Shown piece after piece: positions 39,970-49,354 of a stretch of DNA of 64,000 bases. The translations under genes and the position numbers were made by a program. A model generated the notes under the pieces. That model searched no databases and was not told where the DNA came from. It was given only the letters and a program-made list of their open reading frames with translations. The stretch is from Verrucomicrobium sp. BvORR106 (lineage in GTDB: Bacteria > Verrucomicrobiota > Verrucomicrobiia > Verrucomicrobiales > Verrucomicrobiaceae), in the NCBI RefSeq assembly GCF_000739655.1, contig NZ_BATR01000137.1, positions 23,004 to 87,003 of the forward strand, in the 5' to 3' direction. Numbering within the stretch: the stretch's first letter is position 1; each line of letters begins with the position of its first letter.

Positions 39970-41298
39970 TCAGAATTGCGAGCCAGCCGAGGCGGCCCCC
40001 TTTAAGGAGCCCAAACGCCACTTTCTAATCAGCACATAGGCCAGCAAGGTCGCCCCAAAATACCATGGCCACCAGGTGAGCGCCGCCTCGAAAACCGGAG
40101 GCGCTTCATTCGGCTGTCGGAGCCTCCCGGCAAGCCAGGCCATCTGCCAGCCAAAGAGGAGGGTCACACCACCGTAGGCCAGGTTGATGGTCATGCCCTT
40201 GAAGCTCAGGACGGTGGCCCGATGCGACGACGGTGTGACTTCGTTCAGATAGTGGGACTGGAAGAACTGCAGGAACCGGATGGCGAGAATGAGCGGCCCC
40301 AAGGCCAGCACGCCCCACCATCCCGGAATCTGGATCGCCAGAACCACCAATCCCCAGAGGGTCATGGCAATGACGACACCGAAGTTGAAGGCCGATGAGC
40401 GATGCTTCACCAGCCACTCCATCCAGCTCGTGGTGAAGAAGGCCACCACCGACCCGGCCACCGAGATCACGCCAAACGAGGCCTCGGCAATGCCGATGAG
40501 CCGGTAGTAGTTGCTGGAGACGGTAAGGAACAGCCGGATGGTGCTGTCCAGAAGGAAACCCAGCACCACCAGCAGAAAGGGCGCTGGAGTGCTCCAGATC
40601 CAGGCTCCGGCGTGCCGGATCCCCTGCCAGCTCTGCCGGACGGTGACCCAAAAGGCCTCCTTGGGACGCTCCGAGGCCGGCTCCTTCATCGCGAGGGTGA
40701 CGGCCAGACAGGCCAGGGCAGTGAGGACACACAAGTAAATCGGGAACTTGATCGTGTCCGCCTTGGCCAAGACGCCCGCCCCTACCCCCAGCCAGCCCAG
40801 CAGGCGGTTCATCTGGTGCACGTCATAGACATACGCACCTAGCAGGGATGTCACAATGAACCCCAAAGCCATCCAGCGGCTCAGCCTGCCAATGACCGCC
40901 GGCCAGATGGTGGAGCGATCCGCCTCAGGAATGCTGTCATAGGCCAGCGCTTCATCGGCCCCGCTGGAAAACGCCTCCGCCGCCCCGCTGAGCACCCGAT
41001 TCACAGCAAAGACCCAGAAGACCCACGGCCCTCCCACCGGCAGCAGGGCGAACACCGTCATCTCCACCACCATGAGGACAGCAGAGAGCACGACCAGATT
41101 CCGCCGCCCAATGACGTCTGCCATGGCCCCGCTGGGCACCTCCAGCAGCACGATGCTCAAGGCCCAGATCACGTTCAACGCCGCGAACTGCGAGAGGTTC
41201 AACCCGAAGTCGAGGAATAGAATGGTGTACACCGGGTAGTAGAACCGGCAGTTGAACAACAGGCGGAACCAGACAAAGAGCGCGGCGTTGCGGGGCAT
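39970..41298 (-). CDS. Major facilitator superfamily transporter
   Basis: 442 residues with about 11-12 hydrophobic helices. It has the MFS loop 2-3 motif as LLEVPSGAMADVIGRRNLVVLSAV and a central hydrophilic loop before TVRQSWQGIRHAGAW. MFS proteins move small solutes by proton or solute coupling. No substrate can be assigned. It is followed by a 190-bp gap to ddl and is divergent from the AlkD-like gene. Confidence 0.88.
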   Translation of the reverse strand: MPRNAALFVWFRLLFNCRFYYPVYTILFLDFGLNLSQFAALNVIWALSIVLLEVPSGAMADVIGRRNLVVLSAVLMVVEMTVFALLPVGGPWVFWVFAVNRVLSGAAEAFSSGADEALAYDSIPEADRSTIWPAVIGRLSRWMALGFIVTSLLGAYVYDVHQMNRLLGWLGVGAGVLAKADTIKFPIYLCVLTALACLAVTLAMKEPASERPKEAFWVTVRQSWQGIRHAGAWIWSTPAPFLLVVLGFLLDSTIRLFLTVSSNYYRLIGIAEASFGVISVAGSVVAFFTTSWMEWLVKHRSSAFNFGVVIAMTLWGLVVLAIQIPGWWGVLALGPLILAIRFLQFFQSHYLNEVTPSSHRATVLSFKGMTINLAYGGVTLLFGWQMAWLAGRLRQPNEAPPVFEAALTWWPWYFGATLLAYVLIRKWRLGSLKGAASAGSQF

Positions 41299-41453
41299 GG
41301 GAGGCGAGAGCGTGTGGGTGAAGGTCGGAAGGCAGTACGCCGGGTGCCGCGAGGAAGAAACAATCCGCTGATCAGCGAATAGCAGGACTTTCGCGAAGAG
41401 CCTTGTCTTTTTGTCGAGATTCTAAAAGAATCAGTTGGTCGAGCCGAGTTCCC

Positions 41454-42164
41454 ATGAACGCCTCACAAATCCTGAAAGAGCTCAGCCCTCTGGGCAAGGA
41501 GAGCTACAAGCGCACGCTGATGAAAAACCATGGCGTGAAGGAACCCTGCTATGGGGTGGCGATCTCCGAACTGCAAAAGATCCGCAAACGCATCAAGAAA
41601 GACTATCAGCTCGCCAAGGACCTCTACGATACCGGGAACTACGATGCGATGTATCTGGCGGGTCTCATCGCCGATGACTCTCGCATGACGCAGGCGGATC
41701 TCCAACACTGGGTGGAGCAGGCTTATGGCGGAGGCCTGTACGGCACAACCGTACCCTCCGTAGCCGCCGGCAGTCCGCATGGACATGCGATGGCGTTGCG
41801 TTGGATCGAGTCCAACGCGCCTCTCATCACCGCCGCAGGCTGGGCCACGCTGAGTGCGATCGTCTCCATCACCCCCGACGACCAGTTGGACCTCGACGAA
41901 CTGAGGTCGCTACTCGAGCGGGTAGAAAGGGAGATCCATCAGGCACCCGATCTGCCGCGCTATCAGATGAACCAGTTTGTCATCGCCGTGGGCAGCTTCG
42001 TCGCACCACTCAAGGACATAGCTCTCCGCCATGCCGAGGCCATCGGTCCCGTCACCGCGGACTTGGGAAACAATCAATGCCAGGTGTTCTCCGCGCCGGA
42101 CTACATCCGCAAGGTGGAGGAGCGCGGAGCCACCGGGAAGAAAAGGAAGAGCGCAAAGTGTTGA
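41454..42164 (+). CDS. DNA alkylation repair (AlkD-like) HEAT-repeat protein
   Basis: 236 residues from the ATG at 41454 (a longer frame to 41403 lacks family sequence). It has KRTLMKNHGVKEPCYGVAISELQKIRKRIKKDYQLAKDLYDTGNYDAMYLAGLIADD, the AlkD-like opening, and further alpha-helical repeats. AlkD removes alkylated bases by a helical-repeat DNA clamp. The family also contains non-catalytic members; the usual Trp/Asp catalytic residues are not fully evident here. A basic C-terminus (GKKRKSAKC) suits DNA binding. Confidence 0.8.
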   Translation: MNASQILKELSPLGKESYKRTLMKNHGVKEPCYGVAISELQKIRKRIKKDYQLAKDLYDTGNYDAMYLAGLIADDSRMTQADLQHWVEQAYGGGLYGTTVPSVAAGSPHGHAMALRWIESNAPLITAAGWATLSAIVSITPDDQLDLDELRSLLERVEREIHQAPDLPRYQMNQFVIAVGSFVAPLKDIALRHAEAIGPVTADLGNNQCQVFSAPDYIRKVEERGATGKKRKSAKC

Positions 42165-42220
42165 TCCCGCAATCCCCGTCCATTCACTCATTCACCGCGC
42201 CGCCAACCAGAACGACTACC

Positions 42221-42757
42221 ATGAAACAACATCTCTCTGTCTTTTGCCTGGCTCTCGCATCTTTGGCATTGCTCTCCAGCTGTTGCTGCAACTACACCCC
42301 CTCTCAGGTCCCCTACCCGGTGGTGACTCGACTGGCACCGGGACAAAAGCTGGATCTGAACTTCCAGTCCTCCAGCCGCTACCACTATGTGGTCTATGAT
42401 CTGACCATCACCCCTCGTCGCGGAGGCTACCGCGTCACGGGAGTGGAGCGCTCCCCTTCCCGCACCGTCACAGATACCAAGGTGGTCTTCAACCACAAGC
42501 CCCTCCTGCCGGTGGACTTGACCCACGAAGACGGCGCCAGGCTGGACCGTCTGTTCGAATACTACCGCAGCATTTCCTGCGGTGGATGCCTCACCGTCGA
42601 CACCACGCACGTGACGCTCAAATCCGGGTCCCGGACCCTCTATCAGGAGTACTTCATGGACAACTCCTGCGACCCTTGTGACAACCTCTATATGCCCGAG
42701 CTTTTGTCCATCCCGGCACTTGTTTACAGCATGAGGCCGGAGAACCCGTTGCGGTAG
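42221..42757 (+). CDS. Lipoprotein, paralog 1 of a local pair
   Basis: 178 residues from the ATG at 42221. A lipobox LALLSSC is followed by extra Cys (SCCCNY). The body has LAPGQKLDLNFQSSSRYHYVVYDLTI and LDRLFEYYRSISCGGCLTVDTTHVTLKSGSRTLYQEYFMDNSCDPCDNLYMPELLSIP. Much of this is shared with 43325-43873. It is probably outer- or inner-membrane anchored, facing the periplasm. No known family is recognised. Confidence 0.72.
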   Translation: MKQHLSVFCLALASLALLSSCCCNYTPSQVPYPVVTRLAPGQKLDLNFQSSSRYHYVVYDLTITPRRGGYRVTGVERSPSRTVTDTKVVFNHKPLLPVDLTHEDGARLDRLFEYYRSISCGGCLTVDTTHVTLKSGSRTLYQEYFMDNSCDPCDNLYMPELLSIPALVYSMRPENPLR

Positions 42758-42839
42758 GGGCTTGTCGCTTGGTCGGAGTTTGTGTGTGACAGAGCGATGC
42801 GACAATCGCCGAGTCACCCACCTTGCTCCTATTTCCAGG

Positions 42840-42908
42840 TTTCAGGAACTTACAAGATCCGCAAAAGCGGCGATTCTCGCCGCAGTCCCAAAGATGCTTC
42901 GCATCCAG
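42840..42908 (+). repeat. Palindromic repeat unit A (right half)
   Basis: It contains two consecutive TTC-loop hairpins: GCGGCGA-TTC-TCGCCGC (42867-42883) and GATGC-TTC-GCATC (42893-42905). It aligns with units B (42998-43200) and C (43975-44177). A shortened or diverged left half may start near 42770. Confidence 0.75.
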
Positions 42909-42997
42909 GTCAAGAGTGCGCATGCTTCATCTCACCCGAAACTGGCCTCCCAGATTGAAGGGTTTGGCGATTTCCACTGCGACCTCTCCCCCTCCGT

Positions 42998-43200
42998 CTG
43001 GCGACGAAGTCGCTGTGGAGTGCGTGCGGGAACCGCCGCTTTGGTGGAGTTTGTGAGGCACCACCACGATAGAGGCTGAGCAGGGCCGTTGCCCCCCAAC
43101 CGCCGCCAGCCCCTGCTCACACCCCAAGGTTCCAGGAAGTCACAAGGGGCATGAAAGCGGCGATTCTAGCCGCACTTCCAAAGATGCTTCGCATCCAGGG
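42998..43200 (+). repeat. Palindromic repeat unit B
   Basis: About 200 bp. The left end hairpin is GCGAC-GAA-GTCGC (43001-43013) and the right end hairpin is GATGC-TTC-GCATC (43183-43195). The left and right 60-65 bp are imperfect reverse complements of each other, so the whole unit could fold. It lies between the two lipoprotein genes. Confidence 0.78.
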
Positions 43201-43324
43201 GTTGCTTCCGATCAATAATCTGTACGCCCAACAGGCCTCCGATGTCGCAAGGGATGCAGATTCCCGACCCACCACAACAACCCATTGACAAAAACTTCCC
43301 CGCCCGATCAAATACCCAAAGCCC

Positions 43325-43873
43325 ATGAAGCCCATCGCTCTCCCCTCCCTCGCCTTTTGCATTTCTCTGGCACTTCCGCTCCTGGTTGCCTCCTGCTCCA
43401 GCCTCGCCACATCAACCTCCAAGAACAAGAACGAGGACAAGAATCCCACTCCGATGGTGAGCAAGTTGACACCCGGGCAGTCGATCGAAGTGCAATTCCA
43501 ATCGTCCGGCTGTTTCCACTACGTTAAACATCACCTCAAGATCGTTCCTCAAGGTGACGGCTATCTTGTGACCGGCACCAGCCCTCTCACTTCAAGCCCG
43601 CGCCAACCCAAAAACGAGCGCGCGAAGGCATCCAAACTCCATGACATCAGGCTGACGCAAAGCGATGCGGTCAAACTGGATCGACTCTTCGAGTTCTACC
43701 GCCACGTACGCGCAGGGGGCTGCACCACCAGCGACACGATCAGCCTGCAGGTCAAGTCTGGCACCAAGACGGTTTCCCAAGCGACCTTTAAAGACGAAAC
43801 CTGCGACACTTATGATCGGCCCGAATTGCTGACGATCCCAAAGTTGGTGAGCCGCATGCAAACGAGTCCATAG
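43325..43873 (+). CDS. Lipoprotein, paralog 2 of a local pair
   Basis: 182 residues. A lipobox LLVASC is followed by a body sharing LTPGQSIEVQFQSSGCFHYVKHHLKI, LDRLFEFYRHVRAGGCTTSDTISLQVKSGTKTVSQATFKDETCDTYDRPELLTIPKLV with paralog 1. Conserved Cys in GGC and CD.YD suggest a disulfide or metal site. The shared motif and 567-bp spacing point to a tandem duplication with palindromic units inserted between and after. The function is unknown. Confidence 0.72.
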   Translation: MKPIALPSLAFCISLALPLLVASCSSLATSTSKNKNEDKNPTPMVSKLTPGQSIEVQFQSSGCFHYVKHHLKIVPQGDGYLVTGTSPLTSSPRQPKNERAKASKLHDIRLTQSDAVKLDRLFEFYRHVRAGGCTTSDTISLQVKSGTKTVSQATFKDETCDTYDRPELLTIPKLVSRMQTSP

Positions 43874-43974
43874 ATCCAGGCGTACATTGACGCTCGGGCG
43901 TCCCCTGCACGCCATCTGCCCCTCCGACATCGCAAGCCAGGCAGATTCCCACTCCACCACCGTACGCTCAACAC

Positions 43975-44177
43975 CTGGCGACGAAGTCGCTTTGGAGTGC
44001 GCGCGGGAACCGCCGCTTTTGCGGAGCTTGTGAGGCCCACTCCACGATCGCGGTCGAGCAGGGCGGTTGCACCTCATCCGCCACCACCCCTGCTCACCCC
44101 CCACGGTTTCAGGAACTCACAAGGGCCACAAAAGCGGCGATTCTCGCCGCAGTCCCAAAGATGCTTCGCATCCAGGT
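43975..44177 (+). repeat. Palindromic repeat unit C
   Basis: About 200 bp. The left hairpin is GCGAC-GAA-GTCGC (43978-43990); the right hairpins are GCGGCGA-TTC-TCGCCGC (44134-44150) and GATGC-TTC-GCATC (44160-44172). The two end arms of about 63 bp are imperfect inverses, including CCGCCGCTTTTGCGG and its partner. It closely matches unit B. Confidence 0.8.
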
Positions 44178-44245
44178 GATGGATGCATCATGCAACATCG
44201 TACGCCATGTGACCTCCGACACCGAAGGCTCATGCAAACGCCCCC

Positions 44246-45988
44246 CTACGGAATCTCCTCGGCCTTTTCCACGAACCAGCGTTCGGCGTCAAACGCGGTG
44301 CTGTCATCGCTGAGGTTGAAATTCCCAATGGCAGGCTCTTTCTCCTTTTTTACATCCCACGGCACCAGCGTCAGTCGGTAGCGTTTGCCCTGGGCGAAGG
44401 CGGCGGTGGGTTGCATCTGTTTTTCTTTAAAGGTCCACTGCACGCCGAGGATCTGCTTGGCCTCCATCTCGCCGGTCACCACCTTGCCCACTTCATAGGT
44501 GGCGGTATGAAGGGCGTTGGTATAAGGGGTACCGTTGGGGTCCTGGTTGGCGGACTTCTCGGTCAACGTGGCCTCTACCACCACATCGCCAACTGGGGCG
44601 GCGGGATCTTGCGACACCCCGCCAGCAGCGCCTGACGAGGTCTTCTCGTTGAACTTCACACGGGCCCAAGTGATGTTGGCGGCACGTGCGGCGTTGGTGG
44701 AAAGCAACACATCGCGAGCCGCGATCACCCAGATGACGAGCTTCTTCTCCCGCACTTCATCGTCGGGGCGACGGGCCAGTTCACGCCGCACCTCGGTGGA
44801 GCCCTGGCCGTTTTTGGCGATCACATCCAGAGGACGCTGGAGGAGCAGGCTGAGGTGCTGGGCAAATCCGGAGCGGATGGGCTCATCGGGCTTGTCCGGA
44901 TTTTCGAAACCCAGGGTGGGGTCGTCATAGATGTTCACGAAGCTGTCCCCCAGCAGGACCAAGGGCGAGCGGGTGTTCTGCGTGCCTTCACCAATGACAT
45001 TCAGGAACACTTCTTCCTCATCAAAGAACCGGTAGGGATCCTTGAGATCCAGCAGCTTCACGAGGTCACCCAGGCTGCTGCGATGCACGCCATCCACCGC
45101 ACGAATGGTGCGGAAGCCAGGGCCCAGTGCCTGCGGGTACTTGCTCTTCACATGGTCTGCCACCTTCTCAGCGGCCAGGCGCATCGCTTCTGGCGTCCAG
45201 TGAGTGTCCTGCTTCAAGAAGGCGTCCTTCTTCAGCTTGAGCGCCTCTTCGCTCTCCTTGGCGATCTCACGATTCTGCGAATTGGCTTCGAGGTAAAACA
45301 CCCGCTTGCGCTCGCCGCGCAGCTTCGAGAGGTCCTGCGTGAGGTCCAGCACATCCACCCCGTTCTTGCGGAGCAGACTGTAGAAAGCCGGGGCATCCGG
45401 GTGGGTTAACCAGGAGGGCTGGGACAGCGGAGCCACCTGCTCGTTGTAGATCATCGGCTTCAGCGGCACCGGCACCAGGAGGAGGTCGATGCCCCGCTCC
45501 TTCAGCTGGGCGGCGTACTCAATGATGAGCTCGCGGGTCTCCGGCACCTTGCCCAGTTCGGGATCCTTCATCACGCTGAAGGGCTCTGGCTTGATCGGGC
45601 CATAGCCAGTGAGCGCTTTCAAATCCGGGTGGTAGAAGAGCCACCCCTCCCAACCCAGATAGGTCTTGAGGTTGCCTTCGTCAGCGTACTCCAAGAGCAT
45701 GCTCTGGGCCTTCTGCCGCAGGGCCACGCTGTAGCCGGCTTTATCGGTCACTTTTTCCACCTCACGCAGATGGTGGACGATGTCCTGCTGCCCAGGACGC
45801 CAGCTCAGCAAGCGGGCTGCGGGGGACTCCTTCCACTGCCCCTGACTGGCAAGGTACACATGCCAGCCCAGCGCAGGGAGGATGAGCATGAGCATGAAGC
45901 CCGCTATGAAGATCGTGGCGACGCCTTTGCCGATCTCAAAGACCGTGCGGCAGCGTTCCTCCGCGAAGGGGTTGTGCATCTGGGACAT
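44246..45988 (-). CDS. AlgJ/AlgX-like SGNH-type acetyltransferase
   Basis: 580 residues. One N-terminal transmembrane helix (about 22-45, GVATIFIAGFMLMLILPALGWHVYL) anchors a periplasmic domain. That domain contains the AlgX-like motif QDTHWTPEAMRLAAEKVAD and the catalytic-type GDS segment LVLLGDSFVNIY. In alginate-type systems AlgJ/X accept acetyl groups from AlgI and acetylate exported polysaccharide. The gene follows the AlgI-like gene on the same strand by 51 bp. Polymer identity is unknown; no polymerase is adjacent. Confidence 0.85.
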   Translation of the reverse strand: MSQMHNPFAEERCRTVFEIGKGVATIFIAGFMLMLILPALGWHVYLASQGQWKESPAARLLSWRPGQQDIVHHLREVEKVTDKAGYSVALRQKAQSMLLEYADEGNLKTYLGWEGWLFYHPDLKALTGYGPIKPEPFSVMKDPELGKVPETRELIIEYAAQLKERGIDLLLVPVPLKPMIYNEQVAPLSQPSWLTHPDAPAFYSLLRKNGVDVLDLTQDLSKLRGERKRVFYLEANSQNREIAKESEEALKLKKDAFLKQDTHWTPEAMRLAAEKVADHVKSKYPQALGPGFRTIRAVDGVHRSSLGDLVKLLDLKDPYRFFDEEEVFLNVIGEGTQNTRSPLVLLGDSFVNIYDDPTLGFENPDKPDEPIRSGFAQHLSLLLQRPLDVIAKNGQGSTEVRRELARRPDDEVREKKLVIWVIAARDVLLSTNAARAANITWARVKFNEKTSSGAAGGVSQDPAAPVGDVVVEATLTEKSANQDPNGTPYTNALHTATYEVGKVVTGEMEAKQILGVQWTFKEKQMQPTAAFAQGKRYRLTLVPWDVKKEKEPAIGNFNLSDDSTAFDAERWFVEKAEEIP

Positions 45989-46039
45989 GGCAGAAGTGGG
46001 GCTGAAGGAAAAATCGAACCCGGAAAAACTCCGACGAGA

Positions 46040-47506
46040 CTAGAACTGGAAGTACAGAAACGGACTGTGGCCACGGGTGACCATGATCGTGACGGCAAGC
46101 AGGAAGAGCGGCACGCCGATGAGCGCCTTCCACAAGGTGAATCGCTGCAGCATGGTCTGCGTATTGGGCATAAACCAGACGGCGAAGGCGCAGATGCAGA
46201 ACTGGAACAGATTGAACCCACGAAGCAGTTCAGACTCCAGCAGCAGCGAGGTGGCCACGGCATTGCCCTGACCAAACATGGTGCCGAGGTAGCGCCAGGC
46301 GACATCAAAGTTCTCCGCACGGAAGAACACCCAAGTGATCAGCAGGATGAAGAAGGTCAGCGGGATCTTCACCACGGCAGGCGCCTTGCCATAGAAGGAG
46401 TTCTTCCCCATGAGGCGCTCCAGCGCCAGCATGCCGCCGTGAATGCCCCCCCAGATGACGAAGTTCCATGAGGCCCCATGCCAGAGACCACCGATGATCA
46501 TGGTGAGCATGAGGTTGACGTAAGTGCGCGCCCGCCCCTTCCGGTTGCCCCCCAGCGGAATGTAGAGGTAGTCTCGCAGGAAGGTGGAGAGGGAGATGTG
46601 CCAGCGCCGCCAGAAGTCCGTGATGCTGACGCTCTTGTACGGCGAGTTGAAGTTCTCGATGAAATAGAAGCCGAGCAACCGGGCCAGACCGACGGCCATG
46701 TCCGAGTACGCGCTGAAGTCAAAGTAGATCTGGAAGGCGTAGGCCACGATACCGATCCAGGCCGCCAGGGTGGTGAGAGAGCCCGCCCCGCTGCCAAAGG
46801 CACTGTCAGCGATGGCCCCCATGGGATCAGCCAGCAGGATCTTCTTCGCGAGACCGAAACTGAAGCGGGTAAGCCCCAGGGCAAAGCCCTCCACCGTGTG
46901 CACGCGGTGGCGCATCTGGTGATCGATGATGCCGTAACGCACAATGGGCCCCGCCACGAGGTGCGGGAAGAGCGAGACGAAGCAGGTGAAGTCCAGGAAG
47001 GAGTGCGCCGGCTTGGCATGGCCACGGTAGAGGTCCACACAATAGCTCAGACTCTGGAAGACGTAGAAGGAGATCCCCGCCGGCAGGATGATGTTCTGGA
47101 AAAAGGCGGGCACAGCCACACTGCCCCACCCCATAGCGGAGGAGATGCCCTGGACGGAATCCACGGCGAACGCGGTGTACTTGAAGAAGGCCAGTGCGGC
47201 GAGGTTCGAGGTGACGGAAAGCACCACTCCCAGCTTCTTCCGCCGCTGCACATCCTCATCCGTCCCCCCTCGCTCCTTGAGCTTGTCCGCATTCGCGATC
47301 ATCAGGCCCAGGTTGTAGTCGAGCGCCGTAGTGCCCAGCATGAGCAGCACGAACCACGGGTTCCACCAGCCGTAGAAGATCATCCCCGCGATGGTCAGAT
47401 ACAGGTGCCGCAGGGTCGTGTTGGTCTTCAGGCCCAGCAGCAGGTAGTAGCCGGAAACTACCAGGGGCAGGAAATAGAAAATGAAGATGTGCGAACTAAA
47501 AACCAC
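46040..47506 (-). CDS. MBOAT O-acyltransferase, AlgI-like
   Basis: 488 residues with 10-11 hydrophobic helices. It has the MBOAT core NFNSPYKSVSITDFWRRWHISLSTFLRDYLYIPLGGNRKG and the catalytic His in GGLWHGASWNFVIWGGIHG. AlgI-type proteins pass acetyl groups across the inner membrane to periplasmic acetyltransferases. Its downstream neighbour is AlgJ-like, so the pair likely O-acetylates an exopolysaccharide or wall polymer. Confidence 0.93.
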   Translation of the reverse strand: MVFSSHIFIFYFLPLVVSGYYLLLGLKTNTTLRHLYLTIAGMIFYGWWNPWFVLLMLGTTALDYNLGLMIANADKLKERGGTDEDVQRRKKLGVVLSVTSNLAALAFFKYTAFAVDSVQGISSAMGWGSVAVPAFFQNIILPAGISFYVFQSLSYCVDLYRGHAKPAHSFLDFTCFVSLFPHLVAGPIVRYGIIDHQMRHRVHTVEGFALGLTRFSFGLAKKILLADPMGAIADSAFGSGAGSLTTLAAWIGIVAYAFQIYFDFSAYSDMAVGLARLLGFYFIENFNSPYKSVSITDFWRRWHISLSTFLRDYLYIPLGGNRKGRARTYVNLMLTMIIGGLWHGASWNFVIWGGIHGGMLALERLMGKNSFYGKAPAVVKIPLTFFILLITWVFFRAENFDVAWRYLGTMFGQGNAVATSLLLESELLRGFNLFQFCICAFAVWFMPNTQTMLQRFTLWKALIGVPLFLLAVTIMVTRGHSPFLYFQF

Positions 47507-47586
47507 GCGCTGGACTTAAACGGGAATGCCCATGGGTCAAGGGGAGTTGCCACCCTCTGACCGGGAGGACAGTCAACCCCAGTGCC

Positions 47587-48519
47587 TCAAGCCATGGCCC
47601 GCAGCACTTCTCGCGCCTGAACCGCATCCTGGGAGATCTGCGCTTTCAGCGCGTCCAGTCCGTCGAACTTCCGTTCATCCCGGAGCTTTTGGACGAAGGT
47701 CACCTCCATCTGGTGCCCGTAGAAGTCGCCACTCTGGTCAAAGAGATGCACCTCCAGCGAGCGCTCTCCACTGGAGTCCACCGTCGGTCTCACCCCCAGA
47801 TTCGCCACGCCAGGCAGGTCCCGACCATCCAGCCGGGCCCGCACGGCATAGACACCAGTGGGCGGCAGCTCTTCATTCTCCACCCGGACGTTGGCCGTGG
47901 GAAAGCCCAAGGTGCGGCCAAGCTGACGCCCCACCACCACCTCCCCCAGCACCGTGTAGGGGCGCCCGAGCAGCTCAGTAGCCCGGGAGAAGTCCGCCCC
48001 ACGCACAGCTTCACGGATGAGCGTGCTGCTGACGACCTCTTCACCAAGCTTCACCTCCGGCACCCCATAGACGCCAAAGCCCAGATCCCGCCCCAGCTCC
48101 ATGAGCTGGTGAATGTTGCCTCCTCGGCCTTTCCCAAAGCTCCAGGTGTACCCCACAGAGATGAAACCCAGCGGCTGGCAGCTCTGGCTCAGCGCGCCAA
48201 CGAAAGTGGCGGCATCCGTCTTGGCAAAGTCCGGCGTGAACTTGCAAATGAGCACATCCGTCACGCCGAGCTGCTCCAGGATTTGAAGCTTGTGCCGGGT
48301 GCTGCACAGGAGCCGGGGAGCCGACTCTGGACGCAACACCCGCAGCGGATGGGGATCAAACGTCATGACCACCGCCGTCCCATGATGGGTGGCCGCATGG
48401 TCCATGGCCGCCCGAATCACCTCCTGATGGCCGAGATGCACCCCGTCAAACACCCCAATGGCCAACGCCACCGGGCCGCGAAGAGCCCGGAGGTCGCCGA
48501 TGGAGGGGTGAGTCCGCAT
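47587..48519 (-). CDS. ribF: Bifunctional riboflavin kinase / FAD synthetase RibF
   Basis: 310 residues. The N-terminal FAD synthetase has IGVFDGVHLGHQEVI (nucleotidyltransferase HxGH-like) and FSRATELLGRPYTVLGEVVVGRQLGRTLGFPTANV, which starts the C-terminal riboflavin kinase. It makes FMN and FAD from riboflavin. It is the last gene of the nusA-infB-rbfA-nrnA-truB-ribF operon, after a 106-bp gap that contains TTACC repeats. No FMN riboswitch is recognisable upstream. Confidence 0.95.
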   Translation of the reverse strand: MRTHPSIGDLRALRGPVALAIGVFDGVHLGHQEVIRAAMDHAATHHGTAVVMTFDPHPLRVLRPESAPRLLCSTRHKLQILEQLGVTDVLICKFTPDFAKTDAATFVGALSQSCQPLGFISVGYTWSFGKGRGGNIHQLMELGRDLGFGVYGVPEVKLGEEVVSSTLIREAVRGADFSRATELLGRPYTVLGEVVVGRQLGRTLGFPTANVRVENEELPPTGVYAVRARLDGRDLPGVANLGVRPTVDSSGERSLEVHLFDQSGDFYGHQMEVTFVQKLRDERKFDGLDALKAQISQDAVQAREVLRAMA

Positions 48520-48589
48520 GGGGTCAATCAGAACGGTTCAACCGTTGGACGCAATCAGAAAAGAAGCGCGGTCACGCTTGAGATCCTGA

Positions 48590-48620
48590 ACCATTTACCA
48601 CTTACCTTTAACCACTTACC
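48590..48620. repeat. Short TTACC-type repeats
   Basis: ACCATTTACC and two copies of ACCACTTACC (48597-48606 and 48611-48620) lie in the truB-ribF gap. The same words form the inverted repeats around the four-helix-bundle gene at 6.9-7.4 kb. Confidence 0.55.
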
Positions 48621-48625
48621 AAATC

Positions 48626-49354
48626 CTACGCCCCCCTCAGCTTCGACACATCGTACAAGGAATACATGGCCGCCAGAGCTTCATCACGGCGACCTTCTTT
48701 GAGCACGTCAAAGGTGGTGAACTTGCCGGGCTGGAAGGTGAAGTGGCCGGAGCGGGTGCGGCGCAGGGCGCTCAGGTGAGCGCCGCAACCGAGGTGCTGG
48801 CCCACGTCATGCGCATACGTGCGAACGTAGAACCCCTTGCTGCAGACCACGCGGAAGTCGATCTCTGGGACCTCCACGCGGGTGAGTTCGTAGTCAAACA
48901 CGTGCACCAGCCGGGGCTCGCGCTCGATCACCTGGCCTTGACGAGCCAGCTTGTAGAGCGGCACGCCGTCTTTCTTGATCGCGGAGACCATGGGCGGGAT
49001 CTGGTAAAAATCACCCCGCATGGTGTCGAAGGCGCCCTTGATCTGCTCGGTCGTGAACGCAGCCACTTCCTTCTCCTCAATGATCTCCCCTTCCCGATCC
49101 TGGGTCGAGGTGGTGGCACCCAGCCTCGCGGTACCGGTGTACTCCTTGTCCTCACTCATGAGGAGGTCCTGGATGCGCGTGGCATTGCCAATGACCAGGA
49201 TGAGCATCCCGGTGGCCATGGGGTCGAGCGTACCGCAGTGGCCGATCTTTTTGATGTTCAGGCATCGGCGGGCCACTGCCACCACGTCGTGCGACGTCAT
49301 GTCAGGTGACTTGTCTACCAGGAGGACTCCACTAATCGGTTCGTTCGATTTCAT
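48626..49354 (-). CDS. truB: tRNA pseudouridine(55) synthase TruB
   Basis: 242 residues. It has GVLLVDKSPDMTSHDVV, the catalytic segment IGHCGTLDPMATGMLILVIG (Asp in GTLDP), EGEIIEEKEV and QIPPMVSAIKKDGVPLYKLARQG. It converts U55 in the T-loop of tRNA to pseudouridine. The start overlaps the nrnA end by 23 bp, fitting one operon. The length is on the short side because a PUA domain is absent. Confidence 0.95.
   Translation of the reverse strand: MKSNEPISGVLLVDKSPDMTSHDVVAVARRCLNIKKIGHCGTLDPMATGMLILVIGNATRIQDLLMSEDKEYTGTARLGATTSTQDREGEIIEEKEVAAFTTEQIKGAFDTMRGDFYQIPPMVSAIKKDGVPLYKLARQGQVIEREPRLVHVFDYELTRVEVPEIDFRVVCSKGFYVRTYAHDVGQHLGCGAHLSALRRTRSGHFTFQPGKFTTFDVLKEGRRDEALAAMYSLYDVSKLRGA

Noticed and set aside
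47507..48625. FMN riboswitch for ribF
   Set aside because: Neither the ribF upstream gap nor the nearby gap shows the conserved RFN element by eye.
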